Below, in pieces: positions 34,471 to 45,264 of a stretch of DNA of 64,000 nucleotides. The DNA is from Anagrus nilaparvatae. Its lineage: Eukaryota; Arthropoda; Insecta; Hymenoptera; Mymaridae. The notes under the pieces were generated by a model. That model searched no databases. It worked only from the letters and a program-made list of their open reading frames with translations, and was not told the DNA's origin. Numbering within the stretch: position 1 is the stretch's first letter; every line of letters begins with the position of its first letter. The position numbers and the translations under genes are program-made. The stretch spans positions 3,065,501 through 3,129,500 of the forward strand of contig JAKSXM010000288.1 of assembly GCA_022575985.1 (NCBI GenBank). Reading direction: 5' to 3'.

Positions 34471-35504
34471 GGGTAAGTGTACTGGTGGTCAGCCACCCCC
34501 CACTAGTCAGCCACCTTGCTCGTATTTGAGTAATTAGTAATTATTTTTTAAAATGAATTGAAAAATAAAGTTAGAATATTGCTCTTATAAGTATTAATAA
34601 TATTTGCAAATATAAATGTTTGCTTTTGAACAAATTAAAATACAAATAAAAAATTAAAAACAAAACCATGCTCTCAGAAGTGCCGACTACTTTTATTCTT
34701 GAAATTTCTAATATTTTCTTTTGATGCGAAGGCTAAAAGTCCTGTTATTATTATTGTATAATATATTAAAATAATTATTAAAAAAAAACTGCAAATATTA
34801 AAAATAATTAATAATTAAATATACGGTCGACCACTGCGGTGACACTTTTTTCACTATTTTTAGTAGTCGACATTTTCTGAAAACTCTTATTGTCACGGTA
34901 ATATTTTGGAATTTATTTGTAAAGTAGATTAGTATTTATGCATTTTTATGTTATTTCTTTAATATTAACAATAATAAAACAACTTTTTTATTAAATAAAT
35001 AAGTTTTTAAAATACTTAAATCAATACAATTTCATATATGCTGCTTACTGCGCAGGTGCATTTTAAACTAGAGGGCGCGGTTTTTAAAAATTATTTATTC
35101 AGTAAATATTATTTTATTATAAATATATATTTTTAATGATAATTTCAAAAATAAATTAACAGTATTATAATTAATTATGATTAATTTTATAAAAACACGC
35201 TTTTCTCAAAAATTTTTTAAGAATATTGTAAAAATCATCTGTAATTCGGTGCACAAATATGAGCGGCCGACCACTAACGTAGGCTCAGGTCGACAACCGG
35301 GGTTGGGTGGTGGACTACTAGTGGATATGCTATTTTATTTTTTATTTCTTTTTATTTTATAAATTATATTTAAAATTTAATTATTTTACATTAGAATTAA
35401 TAACTATTAGGTATTAACAACAAACTGAATGCATTATTTCTTCAAAAAAAGTTTATTTAGTAATAAACGTGCGCTTAAGTGGCCGACTTCTAGTACACTT
35501 ATCC
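34471..35504. mobile_element. TA-flanked MITE, mariner-type ends
   Basis: Left end GGGTAAGTGTACTGGTGGTC and right end, complemented, GGATAAGTGTACTAGAAGTC, each flanked by TA (34469-34470, 35505-35506). The motif GTCGACCAC/GGCCGACCAC recurs inside. About 1.03 kb, no transposase frame. Tc1/mariner affinity is inferred from TA and the GGGTAAGTG-type end. Confidence 0.75.
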
Positions 35505-35561
35505 TATGTATTTTCCAGAATTCAACAAAAAAAAAATTTTCCCCACCCTTATAACTCTTCC

Positions 35562-36777
35562 GATTGGGGGTCAATTTTACCAATTTTTTTTTCCAAAAAA
35601 AATTTTTACCAAAAATATTTTTACCAAAAAAATTTATTTCCAATTATATTTTTTACAAAAATTTTTTTTACCAAAATAAATAAAAATTTTTTTTTTTAAT
35701 TTCCAAATTATTTTTTTAAAAATTTATATAATAGCCAATATTCTTCAAATATTGTATAACATCATTCCTTTCCAAATAATCGTTATATTGTAGAACAATT
35801 GACAGGAGCCTTTCTTCTTTTAATCTTCGCTTTGGATCCTTACCCTTCTTTACTTCTTGGCCTAATTGTAACTGCCGTATCATAATCTCCGTATCTGCTT
35901 GTTCCTTCTTTAACTCACTTAAAAACGCATATAAACTTGGATGATGTTTACCGATAACAGTTTGCAGGCGATTATGCCAACCTTCCGAATTATTATTTGT
36001 TCGATCAATTCCTTGTAAAACAGAATGGTACTGATTCCACAGTTTAGGAGGGTAAATAGGCGGAATCATGGGTGGTCCTCCTCAACGATTTTGCCTTCTA
36101 GAAGGCCTGCCAAGTACATAATTTATTCCAAAATAATCATAAACAGGAATTAAAACTTCTGGAATTTCTTCTTTGATGTTTATAAAAGTATCTTTAACTT
36201 GGTCTGGTGGTATAAATGCCAAAGCGTAAATCAGGTGGCTAGCTACTTTAATTGATCTATCATTTGGATCACGGTATCGTGCTTGCAATCCTTCAGATTG
36301 GATATGACGGTAAATATTCTGACAAAGATGAAATAGACAACATTTAATAATTTCCTCCCCAATCACTTCTTCATCGTCAGGACCTTTTATGACATTTATT
36401 ATTCTGTTTTTAACTACTGTTATACTTCTGACACCACAAGATTCTTTTTTTTTACATATCCAATAAGCTCTTCTCTGAGGATCACCTGAATGTTTGTAAT
36501 ATAAAATTTACTAATTTAAAATAATTTAAAATTAAATAACCAAAAATTTTAAATAACAAAAAATTTTGAACCAAATACAACTAATAATTTATGGTTAGGA
36601 TTTTATACAAATAATTTTGTATTAATATTTGAAAAAAAAGAGCACATAAAAAAATTTTAAATTAATTTTAAATAATTTTAATTTTGGAAAAAGTAATTGG
36701 TAAAAAATATTTTTGGTAAAAAAAAATTTGGAAAAAAAAAATTGGTAAAGTGATTTTGGTAAAATTGACCACCTACC
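35562..36777 (-). mobile_element. Mutator-like (MULE) deletion derivative with 9-bp target duplication
   Basis: AACTCTTCC flanks the element exactly at 35553-35561 and 36778-36786. The ends are inverted: GGGTCAATTTTACC at the left and GGTGGTCAATTTTACC read from the right, followed by AT-rich, ACCAAAAAT-rich subterminal repeats. A 9-bp duplication is the Mutator hallmark. It carries a minus-strand transposase fragment (35716-36488). Confidence 0.9.
35716..36488 (-). pseudogene. MULE transposase with FLYWCH finger, internally deleted
   Basis: One minus-strand frame runs from 36488 to 35716. Its N-terminal part is the end of a FLYWCH zinc finger (RAYWICKKKESCGV, then VIKGPDDEEV). It passes directly into the C-terminal part of a MULE transposase (CCLFHLCQNIYRHIQSEGLQ, LIYALAFIPPDQV, DYFGINYVLGRP, NSEGWHNRLQTVIGKHHPSL, QLQLGQEVKKGKDPKRRLKE). 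Most of the catalytic DDE region expected between them is missing, so an internal deletion fused the two ends in frame. A TGA at 36082-36084 replaces an arginine codon (probably CGA to TGA). A CAG acceptor-like site precedes the frame. Catalytically dead. Confidence 0.88.
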
Positions 36778-36786
36778 AACTCTTCC

Positions 36787-37314
36787 ACTCTTTTATTCGT
36801 TAAGGTTGAATCAGGTGGATAAAAATGGCATTATTTGATTTAAATTTCTGGAAATCGAAACTTCTGACATCGTTAATTCTTATAGTTATTTAATAACAGT
36901 TAATTCTTATCAAGTTATATAAAAAAAATTTGAACAATATAAAAAAAATTTGAAAATTTATTGACAGCAGACGGAAATATTAGCGCTTAAAATTTCCTTC
37001 ATTTTTGAGCTACTAAATTAATCAAGACTCTTATATAAAGCTTCTGATTTTAAAAATCATTTAATATAATATTTGGGACATTATTTAGCATCGATTCACT
37101 AAAAAAATGTCAGTTTCTAACAATAATATAAAGTATTTTTTATAGTTTTTTTGATTTATGACCTAACCTATAATTTTCAAAATATCGATTTATTCAGAAA
37201 AAAATTAGAAAATAAAAATTTTTTTTTAGTTAATCGATGCTAAATGATGTCCTAAATATATATTATACTCAAAGATTTTTAAAATCAGAAAGTTTATAAA
37301 ATACCCTGCCAACT
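36787..37314. other. Intergenic DNA
   Basis: AT-rich, no feature recognised. Confidence 0.4.
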
Positions 37315-37826
37315 AGCTGGCACTAAGTTTCCTCAAACAATGAGCTTAATACTTCAATATGCCACAGATTACAAGCATGCAATCATACATACGTTTCTAT
37401 AAACTTTTAAAAGTTAAAAAAAAATGTATGTATGTGTTAATATAAAATTTTTTTAAATTCTCATATTGTTCATTAGTAATTAAGAAAAAATTATACAATT
37501 TTTGTATTCAGATCACCTGAAGAGGCCAACGGATTTGTTGGTGAAATATTGTGAAATAATTTGTATTGTTTTATTTATTTTAAATAATTTGAAACAATAA
37601 AAAATTAAGTTCAGCTCCAATTCTGGTCAATAAAATATTATTTTTACTTTTTTAATTCCAGAATGTTTGTTAAATATCACCGATTACATACATACACACA
37701 CACACACACATAGAGACTTTTTTTAAAATCCGGTTTTTTAGCTTCCTGAGGTCTCAAAACGTGCTTATATGCCAAAAAATCAAAAATCAAAATTTTACCC
37801 ATCACAATGGTTCCTCATTGAGGAAC
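37315..37826. repeat. Short copy of the composite satellite repeat
   Basis: Has both ends: CTGCCAACTAGCTGGCACTA at the left and GGTTCCTCATTGAGGAAC at the right (about 37810-37827), with ACATACACACACACACACAC and the GCTTCCTGAGGTCTCAAAAC block near the right end. The interior differs and lacks the 466-bp array, showing that the ends move independently of the array. Confidence 0.7.
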
Positions 37827-38105
37827 AAATATACAGTTCCCGTGAAAATGACCCATATACATTTTTTCTCCCAAACCTTTACGTTTTCTTTATTTTCCAT
37901 TTCTTTAAAAAAAAATTAAAAAAAAAAATAGATATCGATATTGGCAAATAATATCCGATATCGAATATATCGAGTCTTCAAAATATCGAACGATATGTTT
38001 CGATATCAGAATAAATATCACTCGATATAAAAAATAACGAATAACATTGAAAATCCCTACCTTTTGATTTCAAATTTTGCAAGGGAACACATACTATTTT
38101 TAATA

Positions 38106-38956
38106 ATGCCCAAACAAGCATATAGAGAAAAACGTCAGGTAAATTTTAAAATTATCAATATTTCTATTTTTAATTTAAAAAACTTTTTCATTTTTTTAAA
38201 TCTCTTTAAATGTTATTTTTAATTCTCGTTTGTTTTTGAATGCATGCCTTTCAGGCACTTTGCACTCTGTATTAAAGTCTCTGTATTAATATTAAAATTT
38301 TTAAAGTTTTTTAAAGTTTTTTTTTGCATACTTTTTAAGATTTAAATATAATTTAAAAAAAAAATGTAGAGAAAAATTTCTGAAATTTCAAGGCTATTAA
38401 TTTTTTGAACCAGACACTCAAGGCATTAGTGGTTGAGCTTATTTGAAAGCTGATTATAAATATTTTTTAAAATTTTCAGCGCAAACAGTCTTACAATTAT
38501 ATTATTAAAAATTACAAAAACAAAAACAATTGATTATCAACAGAATCCTTCGAACCCAGAAAAGAATTTAAAAAATTTGCGGTTTTAATGTTTCAGGTGA
38601 AGAAGAAGAGGGCAGTTTCAGAAGAGCTGCAACTGCAAATTGATATTAGAGAGAATCAGCTAAGAACTGTTATCGTTGGGGTATTGCAAGGGTTTTTGAT
38701 TGAAAAACCAAAAGCATGTGATGTTAAAAAGTCATCTGAAATAGCAGGCGATAATGCTGGCTGTTCAAGTCAGCATCAAGATTATAACAATCCAAATACC
38801 TCTAATAATAGCAGACATGTGTTAAAAGAAGTAGAGGGAAAGCGAGAAGATGTGGTAGGAAGTGTTCAGGCAAAAAGAAATGAAATTGAAGGAATTTTCA
38901 AGAAACTAAAAAATGTTCTTGTAACTGATGAGAAAAGGTCTAACAAAGATGATTAA
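38106..38956 (+). CDS. Candidate two-exon gene of unknown function
   Basis: Exon 1 (38106-38138) encodes MPKQAYREKRQ and ends CAG^GTAAAT. Exon 2 (38597-38956) follows TTTTAATGTTTCAG and stays in frame for a protein of about 131 residues. That protein is charged, with a predicted helical N-terminal part (SEELQLQIDIRENQLRTVIV), a Ser/Asn/Gln-rich middle (SSQHQDYNNPNTSNN) and a lysine-rich C-terminal helix (KRNEIEGIFKKLKNVL). Codon composition is less AT-biased than the surroundings, which supports coding. The 458-bp intron is plausible but another exon could lie within it. No family recognised; a coiled-coil or nuclear basic protein is possible. Confidence 0.5.
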
Positions 38957-39292
38957 AGGGCTAACAAATAATTACAAATTTTGTAGATTAAAAATATAAT
39001 AAATTAAATATATTTTTATCGAGATTTTTATCCATTTTTTTAATATGCTTTTCTCCATGAATAAATAGTCATATTTTAAGTTTTTTAGATTTGTTTTGCT
39101 TGGTTTGTTTGTTTTTTTTATAAAGTTTTAATATTGATAATTATTTTACTTTTGTGTTGTGTTATAAAGTTTTTAAGAGAATTAAAAAAATAAATTTATT
39201 TTAATAATGGTATACTTCTGTTTGGGCTGTGGTGATACAATGTGATAGTTTCATCAACATTGCAATAATTTTTCTTGATTCCATTCTAAAGT

Positions 39293-39546
39293 GTGGCTTT
39301 TAGCCACAAATGTGCCATTCCGCCATTAAGTGCAGTTTATAAAGATCATACTGCAATTATAAATATTATGTACAGCATGCCTAAAGAAGTGGTTCGTCTT
39401 GATTCTAGAGATGAGACGCGAAAAATTAAAGTAAGTTTGAAAGAGATTGCCAACATAATTTCTTTCTTTGAGGAATGCAGGACCAAATACCTGGAGCCGT
39501 ATACTATTTCATCAGCTTACACTGTTTTATGTTTTCTAAAACACCA
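39293..39546 (+). pseudogene. Exon-like open segment with splice donor, unidentified
   Basis: About 84 open codons with protein-like composition (CAIPPLSAVYKDHTAIINIM, EEVVRLDSRDETRKIKV-like stretch, FFEECRTKYLEPYT) end at CACCA^GTAAGT, a consensus donor at 39547. No ATG begins it, so it would be an internal exon or a remnant. The neighbouring gene at 38106-38956 ends before it. Family unknown. Confidence 0.4.
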
Positions 39547-39552
39547 GTAAGT

Positions 39553-40718
39553 CAATTCTTAAATTACATTTTTCTGATGCACATATTTTTCCCCTATTAT
39601 TAAATAAATAAATTTATAATTATAAGCACCAAAAATATATTTCAAAGGGGATATAAATTAATAGAAAATCTCTTATTAGGGTATAAGTTATTTGAACGAT
39701 TTTAAAGTTTTTAAAATTTTCGCTGTTGTTTAAAGTAACTTAATTCGAGCCTTGAAAACATGAAGTGCAGGTAGAAATTTCAGTTTTCCTTGCATTTTTC
39801 GAAATTTCCAGGAATAACATGATGGTTAACGGTTAAATGGACAGAAAAGATGTCTGAACCTAGTTAAAATGTGATATAATTGAATTATTATTATAAATTA
39901 CCAAAAGCCAAAAACAAAAAACAAAAATTTAGCTCCTCGGAAAAAAAAATATCAGATCAGAACAGACTGGATTATGGCCTGCTGAAATCAGATTTAATCA
40001 CTGTAAAAACTTCCTGCTAGCCTAGCGCTAGATCACTTTTGATCTCCAAAAATCTGAAAAGATCAGCGAAGATCATAAGAGATATTTCGAAAATTTGTTG
40101 GGATATTGTTTGTACTTTGGTTAAATTTTATTAATATTTTCGATCAATGACAACTTTTAAACGATTTTTTTATAGTTATAATTTACAAAAACAGTATTAA
40201 GCGCGCGTCGCGCGCAAAATGATTTATTTTCTTAAATACCAAAATTTATTCTTACTTTAATTTTTTTATTCATATCAACTACTCGACGTACTATAACTAA
40301 CCTCAAAAATAATAAAAATATAATATAAACAATAATAAACAATTAATTTTAACCTATATTAACAATGAAATTTATATGAGCCAATCAGAATGACTCTTTA
40401 GCTATAACAATGTACATAGTTACTGTTGCGATCAACATGTCCTTTTTAAAAAAGGATTTAAATTAAAGAAAATTTTTATCATTTAGTTTAACATTTATCA
40501 AATTATAATAATTTAAAACTAATGAAGAGTATTATAAGAAAATGAAAATGCATATGATGTGGAAAAAGAAAATTAATATGATGAATTGAGGATATTAAAT
40601 GACCCGTAATTTACAACAGTTTTATTTCCTAGCGGGTCGTCCCGCAACGTGATCGAAAAAAAAGCGTTTTTACCCACTGAGAAAGAAAAATTTCGTTTTG
40701 TCCATGGAAGCAAAAAAA
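39553..40718. other. Intergenic DNA
   Basis: Contains a cluster of GATC sites (39950-40080) and the small GC palindrome GCGCGCGTCGCGCGC near 40200. No gene supported. Confidence 0.4.
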
Positions 40719-40792
40719 GAATACCCCAGATCGCAGTTTACCATACTCAGCTTCGCCTCGGATTCTAAATAACTTGCGATCTGGGCCATTCT
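40719..40792. repeat. Hairpin related to 2203-2284
   Basis: Arms GAATACCCCAGATCGCAGTT and, complemented, GAATGGCCCAGATCGCAAGT enclose a loop of about 25 bp. The arm sequence matches the hairpin near the left end of the window, so the two are copies of one family. Confidence 0.6.
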
Positions 40793-41251
40793 TTTTTTTT
40801 GCTACCTTGGTTAAAAATGTACTATTGAATATAATGGACAAAGGAACCGTCTCCCTAGGGTAGAAAATAGGCTTTTTGTCCCTACGCATATAAAATTATT
40901 TTTTATTCAAATGCATTTAAATAAATAATTGAAACTTTTTTACTTATAGTATCAGATATATCTTTGTTAAGTGTTGCACGTTCTCGTTGAATTTAAATTA
41001 AACTTTTTATTTTAATGATATTTTTTATGAAATCCCTACTTTTAACTAAATTTTATCCTTGAAATTTTTGAAATATCGACAATGTTTAAATTATTTAAGT
41101 TACTTAAGTAAACTGACCTACCATTAAGCTTACTTGTATGTTGAATCTTATTACGTGGGAAACTTTAAAAACATCGACATTCCTAAAAAATTTGCGAAAA
41201 AAAGACAAGAGTCAGCTCTTTCTCTATGATATCATCTTAACCCATTATTAA
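40793..41251. other. Intergenic DNA
   Basis: AT-rich, no recognised feature. Confidence 0.4.
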
Positions 41252-41511
41252 CCCATTAGCCCGGCGCGACCACTTCACTGATAGAAAACGGGTAAAAAAA
41301 TGATTTTTTTTTTTTTTATTAACTTAAAGTCTTCCTTTACTAAAAAAGACTTGCTTTACAAGATTCAGGGGTCAGATATTTAATTTTGTGTCAATATTCA
41401 ATTTTTTGTGTTTTTTGAGACCGCCATATTTAACGGTCAATAATATTAAAAATTTGACCGTCAGTGCGAAAATCCGAGCGTCAGTGGTGTGGTCGGGTCG
41501 ACGCTAATGGG
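41252..41511. mobile_element. piggyBac-type MITE (TTAA-flanked)
   Basis: CCCATTAGCCCGGCGCGACC at the left and, complemented, CCCATTAGCGTCGACCCGAC at the right form imperfect inverted ends of about 35 bp. TTAA lies immediately outside on both sides (41248-41251 and 41512-41515), the piggyBac target. 260 bp, non-coding. Confidence 0.8.
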
Positions 41512-41808
41512 TTAACATTTGTTAGTTAAATATTAATTTATAAAATTCAAATTAAATACTTTATTTTTTAAAATTTTATAACAATTATTTATTGATCTTA
41601 TAAATTAAGAATTTCGATTTAAGATACAATTGCATTACCGTAAAAGATTTTTAATTTCATTCCTATAGGCAAAACTATGTGCATAAGAATGAATTTTAGT
41701 TTTTATTTTTTAATTCTAAGACTCTATTTTTGATTAATTAGATCTTTGATCCAATATTTGCGTAAAATGTACTACAGAAAGAAAATAAACGAGTTATTAA
41801 ATTTACAG

Positions 41809-42310
41809 ATTAGAGTATCAAGTAAACGCTGATTTGAAAGGAAATTATCAAAAAATATACGAAGCCATTAAAAATGAAGAGAGCTTAAAGAAGAAAGTAA
41901 CTGATTTTCTACTTGAAAATATGATGAAAGATAAACTTACGAAAGTTAATATTTATAATTCTAACATTGATAATATAAATCGTTTAAAATTTAATACCAC
42001 CTTAAAATCGTCTCAATGCATCAGCCAAATGAAGTACGTTCTGCATCTTGAATGGGATAACTTGCTATCCTGGGGGGAGTTGGCGCCTAGTCTGGCGTTT
42101 TTGCTTAGAACAAATTAAATTAAACATTTAAATAATAATAATTTGTTTTTATAGTAGTGGTTATGAATTCCAAGACATCCCAGAGAATTGCAAGTTTTAT
42201 GATACATTAAGTGAAAATCCGTCTACTTTAGACTTTTCAAATGATACGTTGATAGTTCCCCTTTCATATCTGTATATAAAAAAAGAAGTATTGGAGGATA
42301 AAGATTTTTT
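41809..42310 (+). pseudogene. Two exon-like segments upstream of the kinase pseudogene
   Basis: Segment 1 follows AAATTTACAG and is open to 42118 (YQKIYEAIKNEESLKKKVTD, then LTKVNIYNSNIDNINRLKF); a GTACGT donor at about 42033 would end it. Segment 2 follows TTTTTATAG and is open from about 42155 to 42310 (SGYEFQDIPENCKFYDTLSE, then LDFSNDTLIVPLSYLYI). Both look like protein, not noise. They may be the N-terminal part of the broken kinase gene that follows. No domain recognised. Confidence 0.4.
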
Positions 42311-42319
42311 TTTCTTTTT

Positions 42320-42596
42320 GCGTAGGAAGTGGAGAAACGCATACTGTTCAGCATCCAGACTGACAGTTATGTGGGACTCGACTTAATTTGCCTTTACCCA
42401 TTAAAACTCCACTCCCTTCCTACCTTGTGTGAGCCTATCCCGGAACCGTTTTCACATTACTTCAGGACAGGTTCAAGGCCATTTAATTCTAATCGTGAAC
42501 TCCATCTCTTGACTTGCGTCCAATGACTCGCCAGTCTGGTTAAGGACTCCGTCGTTCCAATCTGAATAAAATTCCGTCTTTTGTGCTGTCATCTGG
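42320..42596. other. GC-richer non-coding insert
   Basis: Balanced base composition, unlike its neighbours, with short open frames only. Possibly a fragment of a retroelement inserted between the exon-like segments and the kinase remnant. Not identified. Confidence 0.3.
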
Positions 42597-43290
42597 CGTC
42601 ACCAAGATGTCGCTATAAAACTATACGTTTAAAAGGTAAGCAAAGCGAGATAGATGTACTCAGAGAAATGACATTTTTAGCCCGAATCCATCACAAAAAT
42701 ATAGTAATGTTGATGATAGTAGCTACAAACCATATAGAGGTTAATTTAGTATTGGAGCTATGCGAAGGCTCACTACTGCACTATATTATACATACTATAA
42801 GATATTAGAAATAAATTCAATTTGGATGTTACCAAAAAAAATTTTATTATTATCCAACTGTATTCAGCAGTGGATTATCTACATGACCAAGACATACTGC
42901 ATAGGGATTTAAAACCCGGTAACATTATGGTTGAGGAATCATTAAAACTCAAACTATTAGATTTAGGTATTGCAGGAGGCACCTATGAGTATAAACCACC
43001 AGAGAGTCTGCTAAAAAAAACAAATCAAGCGACCACACACTTTGATGTTTGGTCCTTGGGCCTTATTATTTATGAAATTTATACTGGACAAACCGCATTT
43101 AAATATGGATCAGAAAGACAGCTAATTAAGCTATTTGATAGGAAATTAGAACCAACATTGGAGAGTAATGAACTGCCGATGAATACTTTAGATTTAATTT
43201 GAAAATGCCAAATGAAAATGCTATGATATACAAAGGAAGAAAGACCAAGCGCAGAGGAGATTCTAATTTATTATAAAAAATTAGTTAAAA
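42597..43290 (+). pseudogene. Protein kinase pseudogene
   Basis: A eukaryotic protein kinase domain broken by frameshifts. The VAIK lysine region (HQDVAIKLYV) is in one frame; LKGKQSEIDVLREM, ARIHHKNIVML and LVLELCEGSLLHYII follow in a second; and from about 42800 a third carries QLYSAVDYLHDQDILHRDLK, GNIMV, LLDLGIAGG, YEYKPPES, FDVWSLGLIIYEIYTG and finally ERPSAEEIL. Two TGA codons interrupt the C-terminal end (43199-43201 and about 43232). DFG is DLG, and the activation loop between it and the PPE motif is almost absent, so the product would be inactive even if repaired. It most resembles tyrosine-kinase-like or receptor-interacting kinases, without certainty. Confidence 0.82.
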
Positions 43291-43439
43291 AAGATGTAAA
43301 AAAAAAAATTTATAAAAAATGTCATAAATTTTAAATTATTTATTATTATTTTAGAGTAAAAATACTGACTCGAAGAAATGATCAAATCCTGCAGGTAATA
43401 ATTCAGGTAGTAAAATTTACTTTCTTTTACTAGTACTTA

Positions 43440-43737
43440 AAACTGGTACTTTCATAGAAATAAATTAGGTACTACGTCCAAAAAGAAAAAAAAATTGTTT
43501 TTTTTTGTATTTTTTCGTGATAAAATTTTGGGAAAAAAATTTTCGAAAAATTAAGTATCAAATTCGAGATATAGAGTAAAAACCATACTTTCAAATATAA
43601 GTACTTTCGTGGAAATAAATGAGGTATTACATTCAAATTAAAAAAAAAAAGCACCTCAAGCTTTTTTGGTGAAAAAATTAAAAAAAAAAAATTAGGTCTT
43701 AATTCCATAATGTTTGTGAAATATCACCGATTACATA

Positions 43738-43775
<38 letters not shown>

Positions 43776-43858
43776 GATCTTTTTTAAAAACCGGTTTTTT
43801 AGCTTCCTGAGGTCTCAAAACGTGCTTATATGCCAAAAAATCAAAAACCAAAATTATT
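43440..43858. repeat. Copy of the composite satellite repeat with long (AC)n
   Basis: Includes part of one 466-bp-type unit (CGAGATATAGAGTAAAAACC, ATGTTTGTGAAATATCACCG), an (AC)n tract at 43740-43771, the AACCGGTTTTTTAGCTTCCT block and CAAAACGTGCTTATATGCC. It stops where LINE sequence begins, so one end is lost. Confidence 0.7.
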
Positions 43859-43859
43859 A

Positions 43860-45245
43860 AAAATCAAAAAACAAAAGCACCGTATAACCTCGGCTCTTAA
43901 GCGCACTTGCCAATTAGACCAGCCATTATTTAGCCGGCCTTTATTGGTCAATTTTAGTAAGGCGGCTTCAGGTAGGTCTAGGACCGCCATATCCGCCTTA
44001 GTGCTCTTAGTCTTCAAGATGGTGACTTTTATGTCGTCATCGTTCTGCAGCTTGGTTGCCTCCTTTACCACCTGCCTCACTTCGTCGCTGTCAGTAGTAC
44101 CTTCAAGGCCTCTGATCTCTACGGTTAGGTCGGGATTCAGTTCCTTGACTGTACTTTCTGGGCCTGAGACCGACTTACAGCGTCTAATAGTTTTTACCGG
44201 TCTTTCGACGAGCTCAGCTCTATTGGGACGCTGCCATCCTGGGTTTTCTGGATTCGGTGAACCTCAGTCCCCGTATCCTTTAGTTGGACATCTCTTTTGA
44301 TCTCCAGCAGGGCTGTCGCATAAGACTTCCCTTCAGGAGGCTTTATTATTAGAGCCTCCTTACGCTTAGGGATCCTTATGCGCCGGTTCTCGCGCTTCTT
44401 TCTCCTGCCTTTTTCTGTCGAAAGGAGGAGAGTCACCATTTCCTTCCTTCTTCTGCGGCTTTTCCTTTTTCCTTCTTTTATTCTCTGCCCCCTGCCGCTG
44501 GTTTGCTGCCGCTGCAGTTATTTTTGGCTGCTGCTGCTGATTTTCCTACTGCTTCTTCTTTTCCTGCTCTTGGTTTTTACGAGCCTCTGCCTCCTTTCTT
44601 TCAAACTCTTTTTTCTTTTTCTTCTTTTCCTTTTTTCTTTAACCTTTGCTTTTAACGGCGACGGGGGGGGGGGGGGTATCTGTAACTACATCCTTTGGAA
44701 TCATATCTTTCGGAGGAGACATCACCGCATTAGTGAAGGTTTTACTTCGAGGGAATTTCGGAGATGTTTTCTGCGCCGATCTCTTTTTTGTATTCTCCTT
44801 TCCGGGTGGGCTTCGGGACGCAGTCCGAGCCCTCTTCTTTCCTTTTCTAGTCATAGTCCCTGATGCTTCCTGTATAGGAATATCGGGTTTTTGTTTTTTT
44901 CCATTTAATAATTATAATAATAATGCAATAATTTGCTGCAGTTTAAAAATTGTCGTTAGTCTGGCTAAATATTTTTCAAACTGAGCTATGCCTTTTTTGA
45001 CAGTCATATTGCAGTTCTTCTGTACTTTGACTGACTCTCTCATCTGAGTAATATTTCTCTCCATGTTTGCGTGGATTTCAATGCACGTCCTGTTATATTC
45101 CTTTGACTCCCGGAGATATCTTTCCATATTTTCTTCCTTCTTGCCTTCGTCATCAAGCCCAACTTCGCTAACATTAGGCAACGAATATGACCTCTATTCC
45201 TTCAGAATAGAAGGCCGTATCAAGCTATTGCTTGAACCTTTTTGG
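43860..45245 (-). mobile_element. R1-like LINE fragment, ORF1 only (copy 1)
   Basis: Minus-strand gag-like ORF1 pieces in changing frames: PNVSEVGLDDEGKKEENMER at about 45181, a lysine/serine-rich middle with a G/C homopolymer at about 44662-44676, RRIRIPKRKEALIIKPPEGK near 44390, and MRQVVKEATKLQNDDDIKV to VRLRAEVIRCF near 43870. It ends just inside the first CCHC knuckle, where the satellite repeat begins. The rest of the element is missing. It closely matches copy 2 at 47504-51470. Several frameshifts; dead. Confidence 0.8.
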
Positions 45246-45264
45246 GCGCCACATTTTGGTGAGT

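Noticed and set aside
43730..43775. Regulatory role for the (AC)n tract near the kinase pseudogene
   Set aside because: The tract is a standard part of the composite satellite repeat found elsewhere in the window.
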